Positions 9,099 through 17,225 of a stretch of 64,000 bases of DNA are shown piece after piece (the stretch's first letter is position 1; each line of letters starts with the position of its first letter). The notes below the pieces were generated by a model, which did no database searches, was not told where the DNA came from, and worked only from the letters and a program-made list of their open reading frames with translations. The translations under genes were made by a program, and so were the position numbers. Location: assembly GCA_963724705.1 (NCBI GenBank), contig CAVRVS010000006.1, forward strand, positions 558,001-622,000, read 5' to 3'. The stretch is from DASQPR01 sp963724705 (GTDB lineage Bacteria; Actinomycetota; Actinomycetes; Mycobacteriales; Micromonosporaceae).

Positions 9099-9269
9099 AT
9101 GAGTGCAATCCCGTCCTCATATGCCGGAGTGGTCCCGATGGACTCACCCGGGACGTACCTGAACTGGGGTGTCATCCACATTTCGCTGGCCAACGTCATC
9201 GTCATCGTCGCGATGCTCGTGGTGTTCGCGCTCGCGCTGTTCCTGCCGTTCCCAGGGAGGAAACGATGA
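9099..9269 (+). CDS. 56-residue single-pass membrane protein of the cytochrome b operon
   Basis: The short frame from ATG 9099 to TGA 9267-9269 encodes a protein with one strong membrane helix (VIHISLANVIVIVAMLVVFA, residues 25-44) and a basic C-terminus, FPGRKR. GGAGGG precedes the ATG. Its stop overlaps the start of the cytochrome b gene by the ATGA arrangement, so the two are translationally coupled. Small one-helix subunits are common in cytochrome b and oxidase complexes; I infer that this is an accessory subunit. Confidence 0.75.
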   Translation: MSAIPSSYAGVVPMDSPGTYLNWGVIHISLANVIVIVAMLVVFALALFLPFPGRKR

Positions 9270-9976
9270 GCGCCCAACCCGGAGATGCGCGGATGTGGAC
9301 CGCGCGGCTGCGCCGACGGGCCGTCGACACGCTGCCGCCGGAGAAGCTGCTGCCCGACCGGCAGCCCGCCTATGTCGCCTCATGGATATACGTGTTCGGC
9401 GTCGCGACCCTCGCCGCGCTGCTCATCGTGCTGGCCAGCGGCGGGGTGCTCGCCCTCCGCGGACCGCAGTGGTACCACGTGTCGACCACCGGCCGGTTCG
9501 TCAACAGCCTGCATCTGTGGAGCGTGGAACTGTTCTTCTTCGCGATGGTCATCCACCTGTGGGGCAAGTTCTTCATGGCGGCCTGGCGCGGCCGCCGCGC
9601 GATGACATGGATCACCGGCGCGATCGCGTTCCTCGGCTCGATCGCCACCGCGTTCACCGGATACGTCATCCAGTCCAACTTCGACTCCCAGTGGATCTCC
9701 ACACAGGCCAAGGACGGCATCAACTCGGTCGGTGTCGGTGCGTACTTCAACGTCCTGGACTACGGCCAGATGCTGCTGTTCCACGTCGCGCTGCTCCCGT
9801 TCGTCATCGGCGTGATCGTGGTGTGGCACGTGCTGCTGGTCCGGCGGCGGGGCGTGGTGCCGCCGTACGCCACCGACGCCGAGATCCTCGACAACGCGCC
9901 AGGTACCGAAGCGACCCCACACATCGACACCATCGACCCGGCCGTGCCGGCGCACCGCGAGGAGGTGCCGTCATGA
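9266..9976 (+). CDS. Cytochrome b N-terminal domain protein (b6-like)
   Basis: The 236-residue integral membrane protein resembles the four-helix N-terminal half of cytochrome b. It has a first helix WIYVFGVATLAALLIVLASG, then RFVNSLHLWSVELFFFAMVI with a haem-ligand-type histidine, HLWGKFFMAAWRG, and a helix with TAFTGYVIQSNFDSQWISTQ. The next helix, MLLFHVALLPFVIGVIVVWH, supplies the matching histidines. In bc and b6f complexes these paired histidines bind two b haems that carry electrons from quinol. No Rieske protein or c1 gene is near, so the electron acceptor is unknown. ATG 9266 overlaps the stop of the preceding small gene, and the next gene overlaps in turn at ATGA 9973-9976. Confidence 0.9.
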   Translation: MSAQPGDARMWTARLRRRAVDTLPPEKLLPDRQPAYVASWIYVFGVATLAALLIVLASGGVLALRGPQWYHVSTTGRFVNSLHLWSVELFFFAMVIHLWGKFFMAAWRGRRAMTWITGAIAFLGSIATAFTGYVIQSNFDSQWISTQAKDGINSVGVGAYFNVLDYGQMLLFHVALLPFVIGVIVVWHVLLVRRRGVVPPYATDAEILDNAPGTEATPHIDTIDPAVPAHREEVPS

Positions 9977-10924
9977 GCCGGCCGACTCGCCGCCAGCGCG
10001 AGGCGTACTACGCCCGGCCGTGGACCGGGCCAACGCGGCGCTACGACATCGTCAAGGAGTTCGTCGTCGCGCTCGTCGTGATGGCGCTGCTCACCACAGG
10101 ACTGGCGATCCTGTTCGGATCCCCCGACCGTAAGGCGATCACGCTGCAGGAATGGGCAAAGCAAGCACCGGCGGACTTCGTCGCCACAGCCGTCGCAGAA
10201 CTCAACGGCACCAGCGGTACGGCCACCTACGGCGCGCCGTACACGCACGATCCGTCGGCCGGGCAGAAGCTCCTCTCACTGCCGCTGCAACGCTGGGGCG
10301 GGGTGACCGAACCGATAGACACGTCGCAAGCGTTCGTTGTCGGACCGCTGACCACCAGCAGCGATCCCGCGATCAGCGGACCGCTGTCCACCTACCGCGC
10401 CGCCGGCGCGGACCAGCAATCGGCATGGGCAACCACGTACGGCGACGCGCTGTCGAAGGCACCCGATGGTGACCCGGCGAAGGTCGCGGCCGGCGACTAC
10501 GGCCCAGTTCCCGCACTCGCGAACGGTCTGCTCACGATGGCGCAGCAGGGCGGCCTCGACGGACTCATCCAAGAGCAGGGCGGCTTCTATCAAACGCAAC
10601 TACTCACGGTCGCTGCTGTTCCTCGCCGACGGCTCGTACCTGGAGGCACAGGCCCGCGGCGAGAACCTCGGCGGCGACCAGTGGGGAATGATGAACGAGA
10701 CCGGCCGCTACCCGGGACAGGCGTGGCTATGGCTCTACACCTTCTGGTACCAGGTCCCACCGTTTAACACCTCCGACAACGCCGACGCACTCGTCTGGGG
10801 CCTGATGATGGTGCTCTCGGCTGGACTGGTCCTAGTGCCGTTCATCCCGGGCTTGCGGGCATTGCCGCGCCGGCTCGGCGTCTACCGGCTCATCTGGCGC
10901 GAACATTATCGCCACGCACAATGA
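9973..10924 (+). pseudogene. Cytochrome b partner subunit, interrupted by a +1 frameshift
   Basis: The frame from ATG 9973 encodes MSRPTRRQREAYYARPW, a membrane helix (VVALVVMALLTTGLAILFGS) and a long extracytoplasmic region ending in QEQGGFYQT near 10596. The protein continues one base later with NYSRSLLFLADGSYLEAQA, GQAWLWLYTFWYQVPPF, and a final helix, LVWGLMMVLSAGLVLVPFIP, ending at 10924. Skipping C10597 restores about 316 residues. The two terminal helices correspond to the C-terminal half of a split cytochrome b. It overlaps the preceding gene by four bases. The clean continuation suggests a recent mutation or a base-calling error rather than long decay. Confidence 0.8.
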
Positions 10925-10946
10925 ACAGGTAATCGATGTATGTGGA

Positions 10947-10982
10947 AGCCCGGCAGCATCGTTTCGGCGCAGCTGCCGGGCT
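10947..10982 (+). terminator. Hairpin after the cytochrome b operon
   Basis: A perfect 11-bp stem (AGCCCGGCAGC with GCTGCCGGGCT) encloses a 14-base loop, 22 bases after the last stop codon. No long T run follows, as is common in high-GC genomes. Confidence 0.6.
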
Positions 10983-11170
10983 CGTTAATGATCACTGCGG
11001 CGGCGACTCACCCGCGAAATGGATTTCGGTGCTCCTGCTCATTGATGGCAGCGTGATGTTGCTCCGGTCAGCCAGTAAGGTCGAGCCGAACGCGGAGACG
11101 CGGCCGTCCACCGAGCCGCACGGCCAGGTACGGGCACCTACGCCCAGACCGGTATCCTCGACGACGTCCC

Positions 11171-11212
11171 GCCCTCGTAGCTCAGGGGATAGAGCAACGG
11201 TTTCCTAAGCCA
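11171..11212 (+). tRNA. 5' half of a tRNA-Arg(CCT) gene (truncated)
   Basis: The sequence starts GCCCTCGTAGCTCAGGGGAT and runs through a D arm (GCTCAGGGGATAGAGC) to an anticodon loop TTCCTAA with anticodon CCT, the form of actinobacterial tRNA-Arg. After the anticodon stem the match stops: there is no T arm (GGTTCGAATCC type) and no 3' acceptor strand complementary to GCCCTCG. It is a relic, probably cut at a former integration or deletion point. The 188 bases between the upstream hairpin and this relic hold nothing recognisable. Confidence 0.65.
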
Positions 11213-11701
11213 TCGACTGCCGTCGTTGGATATGTTGACGACCTGCACATTCGCCCAAACGTTCGCTGCCCAAGGGATCTGAAGGGGTTCCGTGTGCGCT
11301 CGGCAGACAGTCGTATGGCGATCCCCGGACCCTTGATACACGTCAGCGGTGGTGAACGTGTGCGGCGGACGGTAATAGCCTCCAGCGGAGAATTCTGCCC
11401 GGTTGCACGCCGGGTCGATGGCGCAGCGGCGATGACACCACGCGAGTGGCTGACGTAGCGTCGGTGCCGTAATCGGGACGGCCACCTCCGCCGCGAAGGT
11501 CCGCCGCAACTCCGATGGGTGATAGTCACACTGTCATTCGACGCCGTCTCCTACCGCTCTGCTTCATCTAAACAGTTGCGCATGGTACGGCCGCGGCCTT
11601 GACTGCGATGTGTAGGCGGATACGTCGACCGGGTCCGTTAGGGCTGCTATACGTGTGAAGGCAACGTGACCTTGCCTTCTGGGTTCATCGTCGCTCTCGT
11701 C
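11213..11701. other. 489-base stretch after the tRNA relic, no supported gene
   Basis: A minus-strand frame (11138-11509) with several cysteines is open here, but it runs into the antisense of the tRNA relic and shows no family signature. I treat it as unproven. The region may be foreign DNA left by the event that cut the tRNA gene. Confidence 0.35.
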
Positions 11702-12331
11702 CTAACTGTGGGAGGAGTGCTCGATGTCCCGGTCGGCGGCATCGTCCACATCGGAGCAGTCGGGCGCCATCCGCATGACGGCGGTGAAGGCGGCGTCGAG
11801 GACGGCCCGCGGTTCATCCCCAGGGGGCAGCGCGCGGGCGACCGTGATGGCTCCGACGATGGTCGCCACAGCTGTCCAGGCGTACTGCCGCTGCTCTTGG
11901 GCGGTGCCTTTCATCGCGGGGGCCAGGGCCGCGACGAGTTCGATCATGCGGCGTTTGTACGTCTCGCGGACGTGGGCGCCTGCTCGGGAAACGTCTGCGC
12001 TCAGCGACGGCATCACACAACCGTCAGCGACGCCCTGGCAGTGGTCGTCGCTGAGGTAGACAGCCACCAGTTCTCGCAGCTGCCGAGGGCGCTCCGAAGG
12101 CTCGGCGTCGGCGACGCCGCTGAACATCGCTCCCAGCTCCGCGCTGATCACTTCCTCCAGCAGCGCCTCCTTGGTTGCGAAGTTTGAGTAGAACCCGCCC
12201 GAGGTGACATCCGCCGACGCGGCCAGACCGTCGACGCCGATCCCGTTGAAGCCGTCCCGCTTCAGGACTCGTGAGGCGCTGCTGAGGATCGCCTTCTTCG
12301 CGTTGACCTTGTGCTCCTTGGTGTACCGCAT
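11702..12331 (-). CDS. TetR-family transcriptional repressor
   Basis: The 209-residue product has an N-terminal TetR helix-turn-helix (AILSSASRVLKRDGFNGIGV, then LAASADVTSGGFYSNFATKE with the recognition helix) and a C-terminal ligand domain typical of the AcrR/NemR branch (DDHCQGVADGCVMPSLSADV, VRETYKRRMIELVAALAP). A GAAAGG site precedes ATG 12331. It is divergent from an alpha/beta hydrolase gene, with a long palindrome between them, so it probably represses both itself and the hydrolase. A Cys in the conserved GCxxxxL position of this branch suggests it may sense reactive electrophiles; that is inference. Confidence 0.9.
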   Translation of the reverse strand: MRYTKEHKVNAKKAILSSASRVLKRDGFNGIGVDGLAASADVTSGGFYSNFATKEALLEEVISAELGAMFSGVADAEPSERPRQLRELVAVYLSDDHCQGVADGCVMPSLSADVSRAGAHVRETYKRRMIELVAALAPAMKGTAQEQRQYAWTAVATIVGAITVARALPPGDEPRAVLDAAFTAVMRMAPDCSDVDDAADRDIEHSSHS

Positions 12332-12370
12332 ATGTGACCTTTCGCGCTCGGGTTGGTGCACGCCTTAACC

Positions 12371-12408
12371 ATAGGATAACGTTCGTTATATAGCGATCGT
12401 TATTCTAT
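12371..12408. promoter_or_regulatory. Long palindromic operator between the TetR and hydrolase genes
   Basis: A near-perfect 38-base dyad, with arms ATAGGATAACGTTCGTTATA and the mirrored TAGCGATCGTTATTCTAT, is centred between the divergent starts at 12331 and 12456. It is strikingly AT-rich for this DNA. Only four pairs of the dyad fail to match. The size and position are those of a TetR-dimer or double-dimer operator. Confidence 0.75.
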
Positions 12409-12455
12409 GCCGCTGGGCCAACCGCCCGCGACACAAATGCGAGGAGTGAACAAAG

Positions 12456-13298
12456 ATGACAGTCAGCTACACCGACGCGCCAACCATGACGGTCGACATC
12501 CACGGAACCCCCTTCACCTATCGGCAGATGGGCACCGAACGCGATGTCCCGCTCGTATTCCTGCACCACCTGACAGCCGTGCTCGACGACTGGGACCCGG
12601 CGGTGATCGATGGCCTCGCCGCCGAACGGCATGTCATCGCCTTCGACAACCGTGGCGTCGGCGGAACCGGAGGCACGACTCCCGACAACATTGAGGCCAT
12701 GGCCGACGACGCCGTAGCGTTCCTGGAGGCCCTCGGGCTGGGCACCGTCGACCTGCTCGGGTTCTCCCTGGGCGGCATGGTCGCCCAGGTGGTCGCCGAG
12801 CAGCGTCCCGACCTCGTCCGGCGCCTCATCTTGGCCGGCACCGGACCCGCCGGCGGCAAGGGAGGCGTCAACGCCGGAGGCGTGCTCCAGAGTGCCATTC
12901 AGCAGGCCTCCGCCCAGGGCAAGCACCCGAAGCACTTCCTGTTCTTCTCGCCTACGCCCACCAGCCAGGCAGCCGCAGACGCCTTCCTCGCCCGCCTCGA
13001 CCGGCGCACCCCACACGACCGGGACACGCCCGTGTCCAACGAGACAATCGGCGCCCAGCTCACCGCACTGGCCAAATGGGAACTCGGCACCTCAACCGCC
13101 GGTCTCGCGACCATCGCGCAGCCCGTCCTGGTCGTCAACGGCGACGAGGACATCATGCTGCCGACGATCAACTCCTTCGACCTGGCACAGCTACTATCCA
13201 ACGCCCAGCTGAGCATCTACCCCGACTCCGGACACGGCGGCATCTTCCAACACCACAGCCTTTTCGTACAGCAGGCATTGACGTTCCTACGCCACTGA
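12456..13298 (+). CDS. Alpha/beta hydrolase (serine type)
   Basis: The 280-residue protein is a canonical alpha/beta hydrolase. The oxyanion region is VFLHHLTAVLDDWDP, followed by FDNRGVGGTGG, the nucleophile elbow GFSLGGMVAQ (Ser near 108), the acid loop VVNGDEDIMLP and the catalytic histidine in DSGHGGIFQHH. It resembles the non-haem peroxidase/esterase branch often placed next to TetR repressors. A GAGGAG site precedes the ATG. The palindrome upstream and the divergent TetR gene indicate substrate-induced expression; the substrate is not known. Confidence 0.9.
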   Translation: MTVSYTDAPTMTVDIHGTPFTYRQMGTERDVPLVFLHHLTAVLDDWDPAVIDGLAAERHVIAFDNRGVGGTGGTTPDNIEAMADDAVAFLEALGLGTVDLLGFSLGGMVAQVVAEQRPDLVRRLILAGTGPAGGKGGVNAGGVLQSAIQQASAQGKHPKHFLFFSPTPTSQAAADAFLARLDRRTPHDRDTPVSNETIGAQLTALAKWELGTSTAGLATIAQPVLVVNGDEDIMLPTINSFDLAQLLSNAQLSIYPDSGHGGIFQHHSLFVQQALTFLRH

Positions 13299-13306
13299 CC
13301 ACTCCC

Positions 13307-13331
13307 GCCGGGCCGGTCCAACCGGCCCGGC
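13307..13331 (+). terminator. Hairpin after the hydrolase gene
   Basis: A perfect 11-bp GC-rich stem (GCCGGGCCGGT with ACCGGCCCGGC) around a 3-base loop begins 9 bases after the stop codon of the hydrolase. Confidence 0.7.
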
Positions 13332-13347
13332 ACCGCACCCCGCGCTG

Positions 13348-13695
13348 ATGGTGCTGTCGGTGTCGCCGAAGCGACGGCGGGCCGGATGGGCCGGCGTGGG
13401 CGTGTTCGCAGCCGTGACCCTCGTCGCCGGTGCGGCGGCCGGGCTGCCGGCGTTGACCGGTGGCCGCCATTCGACCGACACCTCAGCCGGTCAACCCATC
13501 ACCGTCGACGGTCACCCGGCAGTGGCGGCCACCAACCCCGGCCCGAAGCCCTCCTGTTCATTGGCGTCGGGCCGGACTCGACGTGTCTCTCGAGCAAAGT
13601 GCTGCACTGCAACGGTCTTGCTGACTGCCGCGGCGTGGCCGTTGCGCATCTCTTCTGACGTCGAACCGGCCAACCTGGTCGATCCAGCGTGTTAG
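13348..13695 (+). pseudogene. Possible N-terminal fragment of a membrane or secreted protein
   Basis: From ATG 13348 the frame reads MVLSVSPKRRRAGWAGVGVF, basic residues followed by a hydrophobic helix to about residue 35, then a Gly/Pro/Thr-rich stretch. After about residue 70 the composition no longer looks coding. There is no clear ribosome site. It lies against the degenerate IS6-like copy at 13.8-14.3 kb and may be a gene cut by that element. I do not recognise the family. Confidence 0.25.
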
Positions 13696-13799
13696 ACAGG
13701 CACCAAGCGCTCGCCGTCGAACCGAGGCACGACGGAGTCCGACGTGTGGATTCAGCCGGACGGGACTCGGCGGGCACCGACCCACGCCCGGTCACCGAA

Positions 13800-14330
13800 G
13801 CAGCGCTTGCCTGGTCGAGAACCCGCGGGCAACCGGCGTGGCGTCCGTGACGACCTCGGTGAGCGTCACTGTCAAGGTAGTCAGCGCGCGATGAAGTAAC
13901 CGTCGGGCGGCATCGCCGTGGCGACAGGTTGAGACCAGCACATCAATGATCTGCTTGTGCTGGTCGACGGCCCGGTAGACATAGCGCCACACGCCGATGA
14001 CTTTTACGTAGGTCTCGTCGACGAACCACCTGTGACCGTTCGAGTGGCGGGCGAGCGAGCGGCGTCGGCGAATTGAGGCGCTGCACTCAGCGGTCGACGG
14101 TGACGTGATCGACCTCGACAACGCGTTCGGCCAGCAGTCCCTCCACGTCCCGGTAGGACAGCCCGTAACGCAGATGCCAGCGCACCGCCAGCGTGATCAC
14201 CTCGGCCCCGAACCGGAATCCCGCGAACGCAAACCGCGACGCCGACGGCGGATCCCAGGTTGTTGAGAGCCTCACCGGCTCGTCCTGCTCGATCCACAAT
14301 CGACGAATGCATCAGACCCCGCGAGGTCGT
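13800..14330 (-). mobile_element. Degenerate IS6-like element with internal and 3' deletion
   Basis: Two minus-strand pieces match the transposase of the other IS6-like copies. The first (14299 down to about 14090) has FAFAGFRFGAEVITLAVRWH and LRYGLSYRDVEGLLAERVVE. The second (about 14040 down to 13810) has HRWFVDETYVKVIGVWRYVY and ALTTLTVTLTEVVTDATPVA. The segment between them and the C-terminal end with the catalytic Glu are missing. A remnant of the outer end (CGATTGTGGATCGAGCAGGA on the minus strand) lies near 14290-14310. It cannot be active. Confidence 0.8.
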
Positions 14331-14401
14331 AAGTTGGCTGCCCCGTGTCGCACCGAATGGATGATCTGTATGCCGCTGGGTCACATCGCCGCACCCGCGG
14401 C

Positions 14402-15367
14402 TTAGCGGCCTGCGAAGAAGTCGAGGTAGGCCTGGGCCAGGGCGGCCGGGTTCTCCAGCGCGATGTTGTGACCGGACGCGGCGATGACGGTGCCACGGAC
14501 GTCGCGGGCCACTTGCGCGAGCTGTTTGGATACTTCGTCGCCGAGATAAGCCTGCGCGCCGACGGCCAGGACCGGGCAGGTGATCGGGTCGGCGTAATGC
14601 GGGCGGTTCTGTTCGGCGTCGGTCTGGCGGGCGCGGTACATCTCCAACATGGCCCTGGTGCCGCCCGGCTGCTCGGCCGAGTGCACCATTTCGTCGATGT
14701 CCTCCTCGGTCAGCGCGCTGGGGTCCCACATGTGGCGTCGGGCGTACCAGGTCCAGAACGGCCGTTCCCGCCCGGCCAGCAGCAGCTCGGGCAGGTTCGG
14801 CAGGCTGAAGAAGCTGAAGTGCCAACCGGTGCGGACGTCGTCGGCGGCGAGGGAGCTGCTGGGTTCGCCGCCTGGCAATCCTGGGCCGGCTGGCAATCCT
14901 GGTAGGAGCGTTTCCTGGAACACCAGTTGCTGCACCCGAGGCCGGTGGAACGCGGCGACGGCATAGGCAATGGCCGCGCCCCAGTCCTCGCCGGCGACGC
15001 GGAACTGGTCGAAGCCCAGCTCGGTGGCCAGTTCGGCGACGTCCCCGGCCATCGTCGCGGTGTCGTAGCCGGTCAGGGGGCGCTGGGAGCCGCCGAAGCC
15101 TCGATTGTCGATCGCGATGACGGTGTAGTGCGGGGTCAGCAGCGGCACGACGTGGCGCCAGTACGACATGGTCTTGGGCACGCCGTGCAGCAAGAACACC
15201 GGCTCGCCGGCGCCGCCGATCGCGTAGTGGATCTCCACGCCGTTGACCTTGGGCTTGCCGTGTGTGAGCCGGACTCCGGCGTGGTCAGTGAGGTTCATCT
15301 CGGCGAACTCCTTCTCCTCTTCGGCCGTGTAGGCGCCGACCGGGTGGTGGATCTTCCGGAGCGGCAT
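14402..15367 (-). CDS. Epoxide-hydrolase-like alpha/beta hydrolase with a tautomerase-like N-terminus
   Basis: Residues 24-321 form a complete alpha/beta hydrolase of the epoxide hydrolase branch: VFLLHGVPKTMSYWRHV (HGxP oxyanion motif), AIDNRGFGGSQRP, the nucleophile elbow VAGEDWGAAIAYA with catalytic Asp, and the final His in IAASGHNIALENP. The first 23 residues, MPLRKIHHPVGAYTAEEEKE, instead resemble the start of cis-CaaD-like tautomerases, including Pro2 after the initiator Met. A better ribosome site (AAGGAG, 9 bases before ATG 15298) would start the protein at MNLTDHAGVRL, so the true start may be 15298, giving 298 residues. The substrate is unknown. It is followed by the degenerate IS6-like copy. 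Confidence 0.85.
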   Translation of the reverse strand: MPLRKIHHPVGAYTAEEEKEFAEMNLTDHAGVRLTHGKPKVNGVEIHYAIGGAGEPVFLLHGVPKTMSYWRHVVPLLTPHYTVIAIDNRGFGGSQRPLTGYDTATMAGDVAELATELGFDQFRVAGEDWGAAIAYAVAAFHRPRVQQLVFQETLLPGLPAGPGLPGGEPSSSLAADDVRTGWHFSFFSLPNLPELLLAGRERPFWTWYARRHMWDPSALTEEDIDEMVHSAEQPGGTRAMLEMYRARQTDAEQNRPHYADPITCPVLAVGAQAYLGDEVSKQLAQVARDVRGTVIAASGHNIALENPAALAQAYLDFFAGR

Positions 15368-15543
15368 TTCTGCATCCCATCTTGTCCGTATTGATCCGGT
15401 TGAGCTGGTGTGAACGCCAACCTTGATGACGGATCCCTCGTCTACAGCTGATCCCGCGTCGCACCCCGAATCGATGACGCGCCCCCTGGCCCGGCGAACA
15501 GCTCGCCAGGTAAACGCTTCCGGTCAGCCCGCCGTGGAACCTG

Positions 15544-17139
15544 TCAGCTCTTACCGAGCTGCGCCGAGTCGGGCGGCGCGGGGGCCGGTGCGCCGGTGCC
15601 AGCCTGCTGGTGCCCGGGTTCAACGCGGTGGGATTTCGAGCTGAGCTGGAGCGCGACGATGATCGCGGCCAGGACTGCGAGACCGGTCGCGATCAGGAAC
15701 GACAGGCGGTAGCCGTCCACCAGGGAGCCGCCGTGGCCGGCGGTGGCCGCGGCGGCGGCGGTGGCGAGGATCGCCAGCCCGACCGCGGCGCCGGTCTGCT
15801 GGCTGGTGGTGAACAGCGCCCCGGCCAGTCCCTGATCGCTGGCCTTGACCCCGCTGGTGATCGCGATCGACGCGGTCGGCAGCGCCAGCCCGACCCCGGC
15901 CGCGGTCAGTACCAGGCCGGGCAGCACCGCCGCCGGGTAGCTGGCCCCGGCGGTGATCTGCGCGAGCCACAGCTGCCCGGCGCCCATGCTGGCCAACCCG
16001 GCCAGCAGCACGGTCTTGATGCTGAACCGGGCCAGGAGCCGGCGGGTACCGAGGGTGGAGACAAGCACCACGGTCAGGGTCGACGGGACCAGCGCCAGGC
16101 CGGTCGCCACCGGGCTGAACCCCAGCACCTTCTGCATGTACAGCGACGCGAAGTACACGTATCCGGCCAGGATCGCGCCGATCAGCACCATCGCCGCGAT
16201 CGCAGCCCGCCGGGCCGGCTCCGCCAGGATCGACACGGGCAGCATCGGAGCCGCCGAACGCCTTTCGGCGAACACAAAACCCGTGGTCAGCAGCACCGCC
16301 AGGGCGAGAGCGACGATGGTGGCGAGCGCGGTGAAGCCATGCTGTTGCCCGCTGCTGAGCCCGAAGATCAGCGCCGCGATGCCGGTGGTCACCAGCAGCG
16401 CCCCGCGCACATCGACGCGACCGCCGGCACCGGACCGCTTCCCGGCCGGCAGCCGCGGGACGAGCGCCAGCATGATCGCGATGATCGGCAGGTTGATCAG
16501 GAACACCGCCCGCCAGCCCAAGTACTGGGTGAGCAGACCGCCAGCCACGATCCCGGCGGTCGCGCCCGCCGCGGTGGTGGCCTGCCAGATCGCCAGCGCC
16601 CGGTGCCGCGCGGCCCCTTCGGCGTTGGTCGTCGTCAGCAGCGACAGGGCGGCCGGGGAGACCATCGCCCCGGCCGCGCCCTGCACGAACCGGGCGATGA
16701 TCAGCATGATCGGCCACTGCGCGAGCCCGCACACCAGCGACGCGATCCCAAACATGGCCAGGCCGACGACCAGCACGTGCCGCCGGCCGAGCAGGTCCGC
16801 CAGGCGGCCGCCCGCCAGCAGCAGCGACCCGAACGCCAGCGCGTACCCGGTGACGATCCACTGCAACTCCGCCGCCGGCATGCCCAGCTCCCGCTGGATC
16901 GACGGCAGCGCCACGTTCACGATGCTGAAGTCCAGCTGCAGCACGAACTGGGCGGCGCAGATCAGCGAAATGACAAACACGGCCCGCCGCGAGCCGCCCG
17001 CAGCGGGCAGCGGCGCGGCGCCACTCGTCGAGTGGTTGCTCGACGCGACGGTCCGCGTGCTGGGAGCGCCAGCCTCTGCGCCTTGCCGCTGCGAGTGCGC
17101 AGGGGTGATTCGTTCCGCTCTACGTGCGTTCGTCGCCAT
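15544..17139 (-). CDS. MFS drug exporter, DHA2 (14-TM) type
   Basis: The 531-residue protein has a 50-residue hydrophilic N-terminus and then about 14 membrane helices. It begins VFVISLICAAQFVLQLDFSI, with the DHA2 motif D1 (LDFSIVNVALPSIQ) and motif A in GGRLADLLGRRHVLVVGLAM. Motif C-type glycines follow in helix 5 (ATAGIVAGGLLTQYLGWRAV). Such proteins export drugs or metabolites by proton antiport. GAAGGAAC precedes ATG 17139. It is divergent from a MarR-type regulator across an 86-base spacer with an inverted repeat, the usual layout of an inducible exporter under its repressor. Confidence 0.93.
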   Translation of the reverse strand: MATNARRAERITPAHSQRQGAEAGAPSTRTVASSNHSTSGAAPLPAAGGSRRAVFVISLICAAQFVLQLDFSIVNVALPSIQRELGMPAAELQWIVTGYALAFGSLLLAGGRLADLLGRRHVLVVGLAMFGIASLVCGLAQWPIMLIIARFVQGAAGAMVSPAALSLLTTTNAEGAARHRALAIWQATTAAGATAGIVAGGLLTQYLGWRAVFLINLPIIAIMLALVPRLPAGKRSGAGGRVDVRGALLVTTGIAALIFGLSSGQQHGFTALATIVALALAVLLTTGFVFAERRSAAPMLPVSILAEPARRAAIAAMVLIGAILAGYVYFASLYMQKVLGFSPVATGLALVPSTLTVVLVSTLGTRRLLARFSIKTVLLAGLASMGAGQLWLAQITAGASYPAAVLPGLVLTAAGVGLALPTASIAITSGVKASDQGLAGALFTTSQQTGAAVGLAILATAAAAATAGHGGSLVDGYRLSFLIATGLAVLAAIIVALQLSSKSHRVEPGHQQAGTGAPAPAPPDSAQLGKS

Positions 17140-17145
17140 AGCTAG

Positions 17146-17181
17146 GTTCCTTCACCTTCATTATCTGAACGTGAAGGGAAC
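17146..17181. promoter_or_regulatory. Inverted repeat between MFS and MarR genes
   Basis: GTTCCTTCAC (17146-17155) and GTGAAGGGAAC (17171-17181) form a dyad with one extra base in one arm and a 15-base AT-rich centre. It lies within the 86-base divergent spacer and overlaps the ribosome site of the MFS gene. A MarR operator is the simplest reading. Confidence 0.5.
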
Positions 17182-17225
17182 ATTATCACGACGTTGAGAT
17201 TCTTTATGCTGCTATATTTGTTGCC

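Noticed and set aside
11138..11509. Minus-strand frame with several cysteines after the tRNA relic
   Set aside because: It reads through the antisense of the tRNA piece and has no recognisable pattern; coding status unproven.
15610..17145. Plus-strand open frame of over 500 codons
   Set aside because: Exactly antisense to the MFS exporter, Gly/Arg/Gln-rich, with no domain.
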